Below, one piece after another: positions 31,800 to 43,909 of a stretch of DNA of 64,000 nt. Source of the DNA: Echinometra lucunter (taxonomy: Eukaryota > Echinodermata > Echinoidea > Camarodonta > Echinometridae); the NCBI GenBank assembly GCA_029962745.1, contig CM057161.1, positions 9,036,638-9,100,637 on the forward strand, given 5' to 3'. The position numbers and the translations under genes are program-made. The notes beneath the pieces are model-generated. The model worked only from the letters and a program-made list of their open reading frames with translations. It had not been told where the DNA came from and did no database searches. Position 1 is the first letter of the stretch. Each line of letters begins with the position of its first letter.

Positions 31800-32690
31800 C
31801 GAAATATATAGTGCAAGAATCCGAGATCAATAATTTCTGGTACCCTGCCGTTGTTGAAGCACTCCGTGGTCCTCAGTGATTCCTTGGATAATGTCGGTGC
31901 GATCCTCAGTGCTAATTCTTGTCTGACTGTGGTGGTTCTAGCAGACGTTCCTCAGTGGTGCAATGAGATTGATAAAACGGGCTCAGTGTGATTAGAAGAT
32001 GTATGGTTTTGAATAATTTATCATCGGACCATTAAGCGCGAAATGAAGAACGGAGATTAGATGAAAAGTATGAAATCACACCCCAGCGATGGGCGAAGAA
32101 AGTTCGAGCAAAAAGATTGTCTCGAAACGAGATCAAACGCTCATTTAGATCAGACTTCGTAAGAACGACTTAGAATGTGTTTCCAACAGATCACTGAGTT
32201 TTAAATATGTTCGTGAAAATATGAAAGTGAAAATCGGGGCAGGAGAGGGAATGCTCAACGCGTCAAAAGAGCTCGGCGAAAGCATCTGAGCGTGATTCAA
32301 TTTAGCAATGACCAGCGCACGGGGATGTGGAGTCCCCTAAACCCCCTTCTTTCGTTCTGCGGAGCTCGAAAGTGAATTATTCCAGTCACTTGCTCTCGCA
32401 TTCGATCTCCATCACCTTCTCATCTTCTCTTCGCCTCTCCCGTTGATCGTTAGAGGCGAAGTGAAACGATGCGTAAATGATGAGCTGCGCTTACCGAACC
32501 CCGATATCTCTCGCCCGCCGCGGCTCAACCGGGGAATACTCTGGGAAATCACGCTCTCCTGCATGCAGAGAAACTTCCTTTTTTCCGATACATGGATCGG
32601 GTTGATCAGTTGATTGCGTGGTTTCCATACATGATCTGCCAGTAACCTTTTTTAAACCCAAATTTGTGTTTACCCACAATACACAGGTAA
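31800..32690. other. Repeat-poor, higher-GC region upstream of the glutamate receptor
   Basis: About 900 bp without simple repeats in a repeat-dense window, 1.1-1.9 kb upstream of exon 1. It could hold the promoter or a non-coding first exon; no direct evidence. Confidence 0.25.
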
Positions 32691-32859
32691 AATGTGATTT
32701 CTCTCACATATTTTTTTGTTCCCCCTTTATTTTAGCTTGATTGTCTGATATTTGGGGGGCATTGTGCTTTCTTCTTTTCCAAAATTTTTCGACTGCATCT
32801 GCTTTCTAATGCACCTCGCCCAGTCAGTGGTTTATCAGTTTCTCAATTCTCTTTCTCTC

Positions 32860-32860
32860 C

Positions 32861-32937
<77 letters not shown>

Positions 32938-32990
32938 ACTCCCTCTCCCTCTCTCTCACTCACTCTCTCTTTTTCTTCTCTTTCTCATTG
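32860..32990. repeat. Poly-C and (CT)n run
   Basis: About 60 bp of pure (CT)n plus imperfect extensions. Confidence 0.95.
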
Positions 32991-33683
32991 TTAGCTCCCT
33001 TCATTTTCTTTTCACCTCTTCTCTCGCTCTTTTCCCTTACCTCCTCGTTTAACTGTCATATTCATGATAATCATATCTATTATTTGAAGTTTCTGTCTCA
33101 TTAACTTTCAGTAACAATTTCGTTTTCATAAACGACTTCCAGCAACCTTTCGAAAATGATTTAACTAATTATTTTTAAAAGGTTGATATTAACATTGGAA
33201 TGCGCAAATCCTCTACAGCTCCAGTGAACTACAGATCTTATTCAAGAAAACAATCTTCTTCATAAGGAAAAAAAAAATGATTAAGGAAAGATGAAAGTAT
33301 CAAAAGTACCTGTAAAGCTGTAGTCTTCGCCAAATTTCACATTTCATGCGATTTTTTTTTTCTTCTTCAAAATAAGACTAACATAGGAAACAGAGAAAAC
33401 ATCATCTGATTTGAAAAAGCATACATATTTATTCATATACAATGTGTATAACCGTTGAAAAGACTACTACAAGAAGTATAATTTATATGATTGTCCATAG
33501 CATTAAAAAACGTAATACTTGCACAATTGAAAAAAATATATATATTGAAAAGGGGATCTTTTTCGTTGGTAACATCGTGCCTACCCATTCTTCTTGGTGA
33601 AAATCTATTCTGATATCGATGTATTTTCGTCTGAGTGTATTATGCCTTTAACCAAATCAGAGATACATCTTCATGCTTATTTG

Positions 33684-34569
33684 AAGTTTGAAGTTTGAAG
33701 TTTCTTTATTTCCACATGCAAGTAACACAATTAAATAAACATACATATACTTATTCTTGGAATAACAATATGTAAAACGAATTTGCATATGAAAAATAAT
33801 ACATTTTACAAATATCTGTATGTATTAATTTAAGCTAAATGAAGAAGAATCAATCAGTGGAGGAGTCTATTTAAAGAAGCCAAGCTTATATTGTATAGAC
33901 CCCTATCTGGCTTACAAAAATAATGATACAATAATAATGTAATACAAATGTGTGTGCTTTTATGTTATTCCACCCCCCCCCCCCCCCCCCCCCCGCGGCC
34001 CCGACCATAGAAAAGAAAGAGTGATATAACTTACATAAGTTGGTACATGTAAAATACAAAAACAAAAGAAAGAAAAAAAAATGAATGAATTCAGAGAGAG
34101 AAAGAGAGAGAGAAATGGAGGGATGTAGATGAAGGATGAAAATGGTGAAGATGAGGGATGGAGGACGGAGAAATTTACATCACGATAACTTTTGCAAAGC
34201 TTTTGATCTTATTATAGTGTTATTTTCATTAACAAGTTTATGTTGAAAATATGCATTCCCTATTCGGGCTGACAATTAACAGTTATGTCTATCTAAAAAG
34301 AACTTTTAAAATTTACGTTTGAATGAAAAAATAGTGGGGGCTGCTTTAATGGTATTATTCAAAGAGTTCCACAACTGTGGTCCTGTGTATATAAATGTCT
34401 TTTGAGTAGTAAGTGTTCTGATCAGTGGGAGATGTAACATATTAGATTGTCTTGCAGGATGATTGTGAACTTGATTGTTTCTTGAGAACATCTGTAATAA
34501 ATGTTCCGGTAATTTATTTTTTTTCCAGGTGGTACATAAAGCATCCAAGCTTATACAAGTATAGTTCAT
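33684..34569 (-). pseudogene. CR1/L2-type LINE 3' end with coding remnant
   Basis: Minus strand 34,569-34,306 encodes HNHPARQSNMLHLPLIRT, YTGPQLWNSLNNTI and FSFKRKF, the conserved C-terminus of CR1/L2-group reverse transcriptases (G-P-x-x-W-N-x-L). The 3' region ends in GAAATAAAGAAACTT and three CAAACTT repeats. 5'-truncated. Confidence 0.85.
33972..33994. repeat. Poly-C tract
   Basis: About 22 C residues followed by GCGGCCCCG. Confidence 0.9.
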
Positions 34570-35870
34570 CTATTTTTAAGGCTTTATTATGTAAAAATAT
34601 TTCTACCGGAATGTGAAATTGTGACATTATACTTTCTTGAACTATCAGAAGAATTCTCCCATTTGTGGCTTTTTAAATACATAATATTTTGAAATTACTC
34701 ATAAGACAACCTATATATAAATATTTTTAAAAATCAAGACGATACTGTAGATACAATATTTCCTTTGTATTATACATTATAACTATTCCTATAATATTAT
34801 CAACTGATCAATATAGTGTCAGAGATATTTAAACGGTTTATGTCCTTTTTAAATATGTACTTTAGGCCCAATAATTGCTTCTTTTTTTAAAGATGAGGGG
34901 GGAGAGATAGAGTAGGAGAAAGAGAGAAATACAATAATAAAGGAAAATAGAGACGGTGTTGAAAAAAAAGACTTTTAAAAAGATCAAAATAGGCCAAAAA
35001 CGGTGTTAGAATAACAACAACAACAAAAAAACCAACTAGACAAACAAATTTGAAAAACATAACATTTACGCATTTAGTATTTATCGGCATATTATTTCTA
35101 AAACATTATTAGCTAACTGTTAGCCTCCTAAGTTTGCAGGACTGTTTCCATCTTTGAAGCAAAATTACGATTACTATGAAATATTTTTGGCACATTAGCT
35201 GATTGTTTGCATTTTTTTTTCTCTAGAAAAGTTTTTTTTTTTTTTTTTTTTAAATACAGACAAAGCAAGCAACTTGTAAATGCACACCCTTTCAACTTAT
35301 TGCTTTATCATTGCATAATCGTCGGGATCAGCTGAACATAATTTTTTTTTACCACTGTTATTATCCTAAAAAAAAATTAATGCTGCTATACATAAAACAA
35401 TCATTGGTGCTATCACGGTAAATCAATTTGATATCATTCCATCATATACAATACTCCCTCTACGGCAGAACAATGATTATTCGTCGTTACTACTACATGT
35501 CTCGTTTCAAGAAAGGCTCCGGTTCGAATCCCTCGCAGGGGTTAATCTCTGATCAAGCTGATAGAAATGTAAAATTGCAGTCCCATCGGTATTCTTTCAT
35601 CGTAAGACCTATCCCAAATTAACTTGTAATTGAGTATCTCGGTGCACTGTCATTGTAACAAAGAGCATGACAAATCGCGAGATACATAGTTCATTGTTTC
35701 ATATTGCTTTCATTAATTCACAGTCATTAATGACTAATTCACAGTCATTGTTCAATTGTACACTATAAATCAATGTGACCTATCATAAAAAATGCCATGT
35801 ATGAAATCATGATCGTTAGCAACGAACTCCATGCAAAATATCAAAGATTCTGAAATTTGCCAATTTCAAT
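34570..35870. other. Intergenic, no gene seen
   Basis: AT-rich with poly-T and poly-A tracts. GGTTCGAATCCC at about 35,521 matches a pol III B-box, but no A-box or arms were found. Confidence 0.4.
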
Positions 35871-35871
35871 C

Positions 35872-36053
35872 AACACGATAATACTTTCGAAAAATCAAGT
35901 GTAATTTCAAAAGCCTATTTTACTGCCCATCATACAAATCATGTTCGGATTACGTAATACGCCACTGTGGAGTCCGGACATTTATAAAGATGATAGACAG
36001 GGCTATTGAAGTTTGCCTTAAGTTGATTTTCGAAAGTAGTTTCATCGTGTTAT
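35872..36053. repeat. TIR element, third copy of the ACTTTCGAAAAATC family
   Basis: CAACACGATAATACTTTCGA at the left pairs with GAAAGTAGTTTCATCGTGTT at the right. The interior matches 30,490-30,600. Confidence 0.75.
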
Positions 36054-36623
36054 TTGCATTAATTTCTAATGAATGTTCAAGGTTTAATTGTGCCCCCCCC
36101 CAAAAAAAAAAAAATATATATATATATTTAAAGATAATGATAGTTGACAATAAACTCCATGGAAAATATGAAAGATTCTGCCATAGGAGTTTTTTTTTAA
36201 TCCAAGAATGTAAGACCCGCTTGTTTAAATAAACGATATGTATAACAATAGTAATAAAAAAACGTTCGTTCAGAACCATATATATGAGAGGTTTGAAAAT
36301 AGGAATGAGAATATCAATATGCACATCACAAGCAGCCCATGCTATGGATGCAAATGAGGCCAGAATATAGACATTATAGTCCGTATAGCCTACAATTAAT
36401 GCAATAAATATCGGAACAAAATAATTTATAAATAAAACGATTCATCCACATTGCCATTTTATAGAAATGCATACCATGCAAGTGTTGGAATAATATTATC
36501 ACTGAAATATCAAAATGCAGCTGATTAAATACATACTTGTAATTAATAAGGTCGGAATATACATGTATATTATGCAAAATTGACAAGCGCATCGCTACTT
36601 AGATACCAAATATCAAATACTGA

Positions 36624-36629
36624 TTTATT
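36624..36629 (-). promoter_or_regulatory. Candidate polyadenylation signal of the Cys-loop receptor gene
   Basis: AATAAA on the minus strand 274 nt past the stop codon. It is the first one noticed downstream; in AT-rich DNA the hexamer is common, so this is only a candidate. Confidence 0.3.
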
Positions 36630-36902
36630 CAACCCTACTTTGACAAAAGGCATCAACTGTAAACTGAAATTTGGGAGAAAACACTGAAAAGCCAGAACGA
36701 TTTGGGAAGAAAATATAAGTACATACTCAGGATAGATTTCTTTCTTCACTTTTTTATGTGGTAAGAGAACGGTGTTTTTCATCGAGAAAAATATATGAAA
36801 CTTGCACGAATTGACAGTTCATTTCCTGTCGTCAGCGTAGGGCAGTTCATGAACACACTGATAACATTTTGGGTAACTGAAGGGCAGTCACCTTAACTAT
36901 CG

Positions 36903-37292
36903 TTACGTTTCTAAGTTCATGAGTTCATCGACGGTGATATTGTCAAAGACGAGGTACACCAACCAGTAGATGAGATTGAGGCTGAAGAAAGTTAGCGGGA
37001 AGACAATACGGGAGACCCTGTCGACGGAGTACGGGTTGAACCCGAAGACGCAGAGCTTCTCCCTGAACCCTTGCGTGTACGAGCACAGGGTCTCCTCCAT
37101 GCAGTCCGGCTCTTCTTTGGAGACCTTCCCCTCGATGATGCCGTAGTCGTCCCCGGCTTTGCGCTTTGCGTCGGCATGCAGACTACGAGCGATGTCCTGC
37201 GATGTCGGCGGTCGATGATCGCCCTTCGATGTTCGACCGTTCTGATCGGACTTTGATCGTGAGTTTCCTCCTTCGTCGTCTATGGCAATAGC
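36903..37292 (-). CDS. Cys-loop receptor exon 9 (cytoplasmic loop, M4, stop)
   Basis: AIAIDDEGGN, a serine/basic-rich region, then VDRVSRIVFPLTFFSLNLIY (M4) and DELMNLET before TAA. The exon is GC-rich compared with its surroundings. Acceptor GCCTATAG. A possible AATAAA follows about 270 nt past the stop. Confidence 0.95.
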   Translation of the reverse strand, partial: AIAIDDEGGNSRSKSDQNGRTSKGDHRPPTSQDIARSLHADAKRKAGDDYGIIEGKVSKEEPDCMEETLCSYTQGFREKLCVFGFNPYSVDRVSRIVFPLTFFSLNLIYWLVYLVFDNITVDELMNLET

Positions 37293-40200
37293 CTATAGAG
37301 CATGGAAGAGCGAGTGTATGGGGGGGGGGGGGGGGTCAGATTGATAAGACAATGTTAACAGACCACGTTTGTCGAATGTTGAAGAGAAATTAAAAAAAAA
37401 TTGTTTAAAATAAAGCTAATTTTAAAAGAAGATTATAATATAAAACCTTCTACAAATTTCTTTCAAATATGGTATCTTATAAAAAAATAAAAAATAAAAA
37501 AGCTCCCCCACCCTACCCCCCAAAAGAAAAAAAATGAGAACATTTTCATCCATTAGAAACTGCTTTATATCGGCAATCCTCACGGGCAGTATCTTCATAA
37601 GATATTTTAAGGAAAGGGGAGAGGAGGTTTGGCAAAGAGATGGAAAGGATAGGAAATTAGGAATAGCAAAAGAAAGAGAGAAGAACTTCTTTTAAAATGC
37701 AAATTGCATTCCCAAGAGCATTTCGAATGTCGATACTAATACGATGAAGTGCTATGCTATGGTCCAACTTACAACATCATTCGTTCTAGCTGCATCTTCT
37801 TTGGAGGCCTGTCCCTGCTCTTGGAACTCTTTCATGAGTTGTCGGGCTTTCTGGTAACGGGGTTGATCGTAATAAATGACAATGACATACTCCAAGAGGG
37901 CAGCAAACACGAAGATATAACACATACCTACGTGATTTAGAACAATGGAGAAAAAATGAAGAGAAAGATTAAAAAATGACCTATCATTATAACATATCCG
38001 AATTGGTTATAAAAATATAATTGAGATTTTGTATTTTATATCATTTGCATTTACATTGTTCCGAGAAACAGATAAATGTTGTGAATACCAATATTTTGGT
38101 GAAAATGACCTAATGAACACAATTTCATTTTAAAAAATCTATCTCCCACTGTTAAAACAAAGAACATAATGGCATTCTTCAAAGAAAAAGGGGAATGGAG
38201 AGGAAGAGAAAGGAAGAGAGAGGGAGAGGGGGGGGGGGGGAGAAAGGAAAGAGGAGAGAGGTAAACAAAAACAGACAGACACAAAGAAATACAGAAAGCC
38301 AAGAAAGGGTTTAATATCAGATAGGTTTTGATTTGATAAAAAAAAAATAATAGCAAATTATACAGGAAGACAAAAGATACGGAAATAGACATGACTCGGG
38401 CACAAAACGAGGAAAAGAGGTCATCATATAGATGTGAGCTGTGTTTTGTACTCGTAAGAAGATATAAGATAGAATGCACGTAAAACATCCTACCAAGAAA
38501 TAGATCGATGGCTTTAATGTAGGATAACTTTGGGAGGGCGTTGCCTGCGTTACCGACTAGCGTGGTCATCGTCAGAACCGTAGTGATGCCCAGAGCAACG
38601 CGGGCGGGGACGGCGTTACGGTTGATCCAGAAAGACAACCACGACAGACACGTGATCATCGAGGACGGGATGTAGGTCTGGATGACGTAATAGGTGATGT
38701 CGCGTCCGAGGTAGAAATCGGCAGTGACGACCGTGTAGTTTCCCACTGAGAAGAAAAACATGTTTGAATTTATCTTGAGAAGTTTTAGCGAGAAACTTTA
38801 GTTTCCGGGGGGGGGGGGAGATAAGTTGTAACTTATTCTCGCGTCTCCAGTCAAGGGCCTTAAACCACTTGACTAGGACACCTCCCCACAGCAATTAGTG
38901 AGATTTGAATATCGATATCTAAATCGAGATCAGAATCTCACTTTTGGGAGCGTAAGAATGCCCCTAATGATTACTGCTCTATTCGTTTTGCATTTTCTTC
39001 ATGTACAGTGTATCTTTTTCCACACACTAAGAAAAAAAGGTTCAAGTTTGCACCCTAAATGCAACACTGACAGCACCTTTTTGGGTGCAATCTTGCACCC
39101 TACATGAAAAAAGGTGCAAAAATGCACCTTTTTATTCTTAGTGGCACCGGGAAATACCCGTTTGCACCATAAAAAGGTGCAACTTCACAACTTTTAGGGT
39201 GCATAAATTTTTGCTTTCAAAAAGGTGCAAATTTGCACCTTCCCTAGAGGGTACAACTTTGCATCCATTAGGGTGCAAAATGTAGCTAACTGTACCCTTA
39301 AAGGTGCAAAAAGCTTCTTAGGGGCAAAGTTGCACCCTAAAAGGAGCTCCCAGTGTTGCATTAGAAGGGTGCAAAATTGCACCTTTTTTCTTAGTGTGCA
39401 TGGAACGTCAAAGGTCTTGGTTTAAAGGAAACAAGCACACTCAAGGCAAGTATTTTTTAAATCAAAGTTAAGAAGAAAAAAAAAAACAGATCAAAGAAAA
39501 TTTGAACGAAATCGGACACGGATGAATTTTTCTGTTTTTGACACTACACTACCATTGGTGATATAATTTGTGGACAACACTCGCAAAATTTTTTGTTATA
39601 GAATTTCTCATAACTTTTTATTATATTGAAGAACACATGTTTTCATTGTTCTTATCACAAACAGGTTGTGGTGAAATCATTCCCACATTATATATCTTGA
39701 GTTTGACTTTTAAAAAAATATGCAAATCTCAAGCAAAATGAAAATGTTTAATTATGAGTTTACAAACATAGGCCGATTGAGAATTGTCCACAAAATGTTG
39801 TCATCAATAGCTATGGCAGTGTGAAAAATGTCATACAGAAAATTTCACGTAGCTATTTTTAATAACTTTCTTCTTCTGTGTCCAATTTCGTTCAAATTGT
39901 CGCTGATCTGTGTTATTCCATCTTAGCTTTGATTTGAAAATTGCCTGACTTGAGGGTTTTGGTCTCCTTTAATAGCAAAACGCCACTCCTCACATTTTTC
40001 TTGTTCTCCCTTTTTATGAACAACGAACTATACTTACCAAAATATTCGGCGATTCTTGACCGGGTACCACTGGCTAAGAACTTAAACTGAGGTAGCGAGA
40101 TGCTAGGGTCGACATAGACAGGGCCATTTTCAAGCCAACGGAATCTAACATCGGCATCATTGTATGCATCTGAAACACAGGAGAAAACGAGAAACATTAC

Positions 40201-43200
40201 CCTCATCACGAGGATAACAACTTTCTATCCTTAAATAGAAATCATAACAGCCCATACAACAATTCTCGCTTTTCACAATGCATGCGCCACCAAACTATTT
40301 TCCCATCGCGGGCCGACAACTATTTCCAAAATAGCAGACGCCCGAGTGAGAGTTGACCATTTTGAAGAAATATTTAACTCACCGAGGGATCCCAAGCGCA
40401 GGGAAGGAGCAAGATGAGGTGGTAGAACTAGCAGTGAGAGCCCAGAGAAAATATGAAGTGATAGAAGTCTGCAATCACTTAGAATAGGAGCGGAAAAGGC
40501 AACACAGTGCAAGGTATTGATGATACTTTTGTCGATCCATCTCCAAGAATTAAGGCGCTAGAGTGACTGTCGCAACTTAACCAAATGAATGCGCAAGGAT
40601 TGTGAAATGCAAGAATTGAACACCGTACCTCCACTTCTCAGAAATATAATTTTTTTCCATTCGATATGTTGACGGGAAAAAAAAAAAACTTTTAATAAGA
40701 CTTGGTTTCAAAAGTGTAATTTACACTAATTCATATACAGCAACCCCAAACCTACCTTTAACTTAGATTGACATGAGTTTCATTATTATTACAAAACGGG
40801 ATCTGGGCCGGGATTTTAATCGGTTGGGTATCAAACCAATATCAAACTGCCCTCGGACGACCAATGGACCAGCCCACAAGCCGTTATAATATACGCAGCA
40901 ATGGAAATACCCACATGAAAGTCGACTTGAGGTTGTTGCCACCTGAAGTCGGCCGACCTCAAATCGACAAAGGAACTTTAAAAAAAATGTTTAGGTCAAA
41001 CAGTTGGCTTGAAGTCACCAATGCTATCGTATTTGGTAACCCAGGGGTATCGCTTCCTTTTGAGTATTCAACTTTTTTGTAGGGGCGAGTGGAAGGAACA
41101 GGCGACAGATGAAAAATAATAATGATCCGTCGTTCGTCAAAGTTCACGTAGGGTTGATTATGAGGTCCATAAGCTAACATGAAGTAACCCTTGGCATACA
41201 AGTTGGCTGGAGGTCTGCCGACTTGAGGTGGACTAACCTCAAGTCGACTTTCATGTTGGTATCTCCATTGCTGCATATATTCATATGTATGTGGTCGTCT
41301 CATGGCCAGTCCCTTCCTGATTACAGATCATCATCAACACCAATAAAACCCCAACCCACTGAGACTAAGATACTATCTAGTGCTGTAAGTACAAAGACGT
41401 TTTCGGGGTGGGAGGGGGAGGGTCTTGCAAAATACAAGCTCCATTTTCAGCATTTGTTTATATACTTAGTTTTGAAAATTCAATTGTTTGAAAATTATTC
41501 TTGTTTTGTGCATTATGTTGATGATTTAATTATTTCTTAATTTATGTATGCTGTTTAACATGTTTAAAGTTGAAAATGGAAAAGAAATGAATGAAATGAA
41601 ATGACCAAACCCAATACGAAATGATAACCACGCAATTTAAGTAAAGCACTCCCCATCCGGTGAAACACATCATAAGGAAAAAAGCTTATATCTCATTTCA
41701 CAACAATCATTTCATATGCATTTATCATTTATCTTTACTTACAACTCTCCATGTTGAGGGAACAGCGTTGTTTATCGAAGGGAAAGTGGGACAGATCCAT
41801 ATTGCAGCTGGCAGTCACAGTTAATCTAGATTTTTGAGGGAAAAAAATCGGATTAATTCATGAGGTAATTTGATTACACACTCCTCTAATTATCTAAATT
41901 TTTGACTCTAGAGAAAATTACATACAATTATGTTTTTATGTAACAGATGTATGCATCAGATGAAGGAAATTAAAATCTATTATCGTGCAGAGTAGATGAG
42001 CACTGTATGCTAATGATGTTGGGTTTTGCAACTGAAAGTAATATATATGAAATTGTTTTGAGAATCAGGATAATGTTATGATATAATTATAAGTTTGTTT
42101 AGCCAGAGCTGCCTTATGAGCTTCAGTGCTGTTCTCCATGAGCGCCCTACAAATCATTGCAGAGCATAAGGAGAGGCCACCGACAGCTTAGAAAATGACG
42201 AACCGAAAAAGACTTCAAAGCTGTCGGTTTACCAGATTTATTTAGGATATGTTTTCAGACCTTCCGTGTTGGAATCATGTAAGATGTAACCCCGAGAGCC
42301 AACACTAATAGCAAAATATTGCACAAATTATCCTAATGAGTCAATATCAGAAATAAGGAGAGCATACAACTGATTAACGGGACGTGCACTTCTTACCTCG
42401 TACTAAAGAGCATGTCGCCCGTGGGTTCGATACGAAGAAGTGAATTCTTATATAGGATGGTATGGTAATTTGCCGCTTTTTCGTTGATGATGTAGATATC
42501 AGGGACCCAGAAACTATCTAGGATGTCGGCGTTGAGAGCCAGGCCGAAGTCGGCGTCGAACTTTAGTCTTTCATCGCGCCATTGCTGACGGAAATACATG
42601 TCCATGGTATACTCCTGTAGATAAAATCGAATTCAAACGATGTGAAATAATGTATGTTTCAAATCGTTGATGTCGTGAAACTTATTCCATAACATTAATA
42701 AAAAGGGGGAAAAATGTATTGAGTGTAAGCACATTATGTTCCTTCAGCACTTAACGACGTTGAATGATATTCATGGCACTGGAACGAACTTCTAGCTAAC
42801 GCTGTGTTTTTTTTTTCCTTGTTTGTTGGTTGGTTGGTTTGTTTGTTTGATTTTTTGTGTTTATCACGAAGACGATTTCTGCTCAAATTTAAATCTACGT
42901 TCACGTATTAAATTACTACGTACGGACACTGTTTACTGTCAAGAGAGTGACCAAAAGTAATACGAATAGGAAAATTTCATTTTTAAATACCTTCATATTT
43001 TACTTGACCAAAGCTGTGTTGTTTTTTTTTTTTCATAAATAAAGCTCTCCCAAAGGAAGAGTAAATGCATGTACACGTATTTCATTTTGAACCATGATCT
43101 CTCGAAGTCTTTGATGAAAGACGACTTTTGTCATTATTGTCAGTAGTAGTAGTAGCAGTAGAAGCAGTATAGTAGCAGTAGAAGTAGTAGTAGCAGTAGT

Positions 43201-43207
43201 AGTAGCC

Positions 43208-43273
<66 letters not shown>

Positions 43274-43445
43274 GCCTAGTAGCAGTAGTAGTAGTAGTGG
43301 TGGTGGTAGTAGGCCTAGTAGCAGTAGTAGTAGCAGTAGTAGTAGTAGTAGTAATAGTAGTAGTGGTAGTAGTAGCAGTAGTTGTGGTAGTAGTAGCAGT
43401 AGTAGTAGTGGTAGTAGCAGTAGTAGTAGCAGTAGTAGTAGTAGC

Positions 43446-43488
<43 letters not shown>

Positions 43489-43592
43489 ATAGTAGTAGTA
43501 ATAGTAGTAGTAGTAGTAGTAGTAATAGTAGTAGTAGTAGTAGCAGTAGTAGTAGTGGTAGTAGAAGCAGTAGCAGTAGCAGTATCAGTAGC

Positions 43593-43636
<44 letters not shown>

Positions 43637-43703
43637 TAGTGGTAGTAGTGGTAGTAGTAGCAGTAGTTGTGGTAGTAGTAGCAATAGTAGTAGTGGTAGT
43701 AGC

Positions 43704-43747
<44 letters not shown>

Positions 43748-43803
43748 CAGCAGTAGTAGTAGTAGTAGTAGTAGTGGTAGTAGTAGCAGTAGTTGTGGTA
43801 GTG

Positions 43804-43858
<55 letters not shown>

Positions 43859-43859
43859 C

Positions 43860-43909
<50 letters not shown>

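Noticed and set aside
35500..35560. tRNA gene suggested by GGTTCGAATCCC
   Set aside because: T-arm stem does not pair properly and no D-arm or acceptor stem was found.
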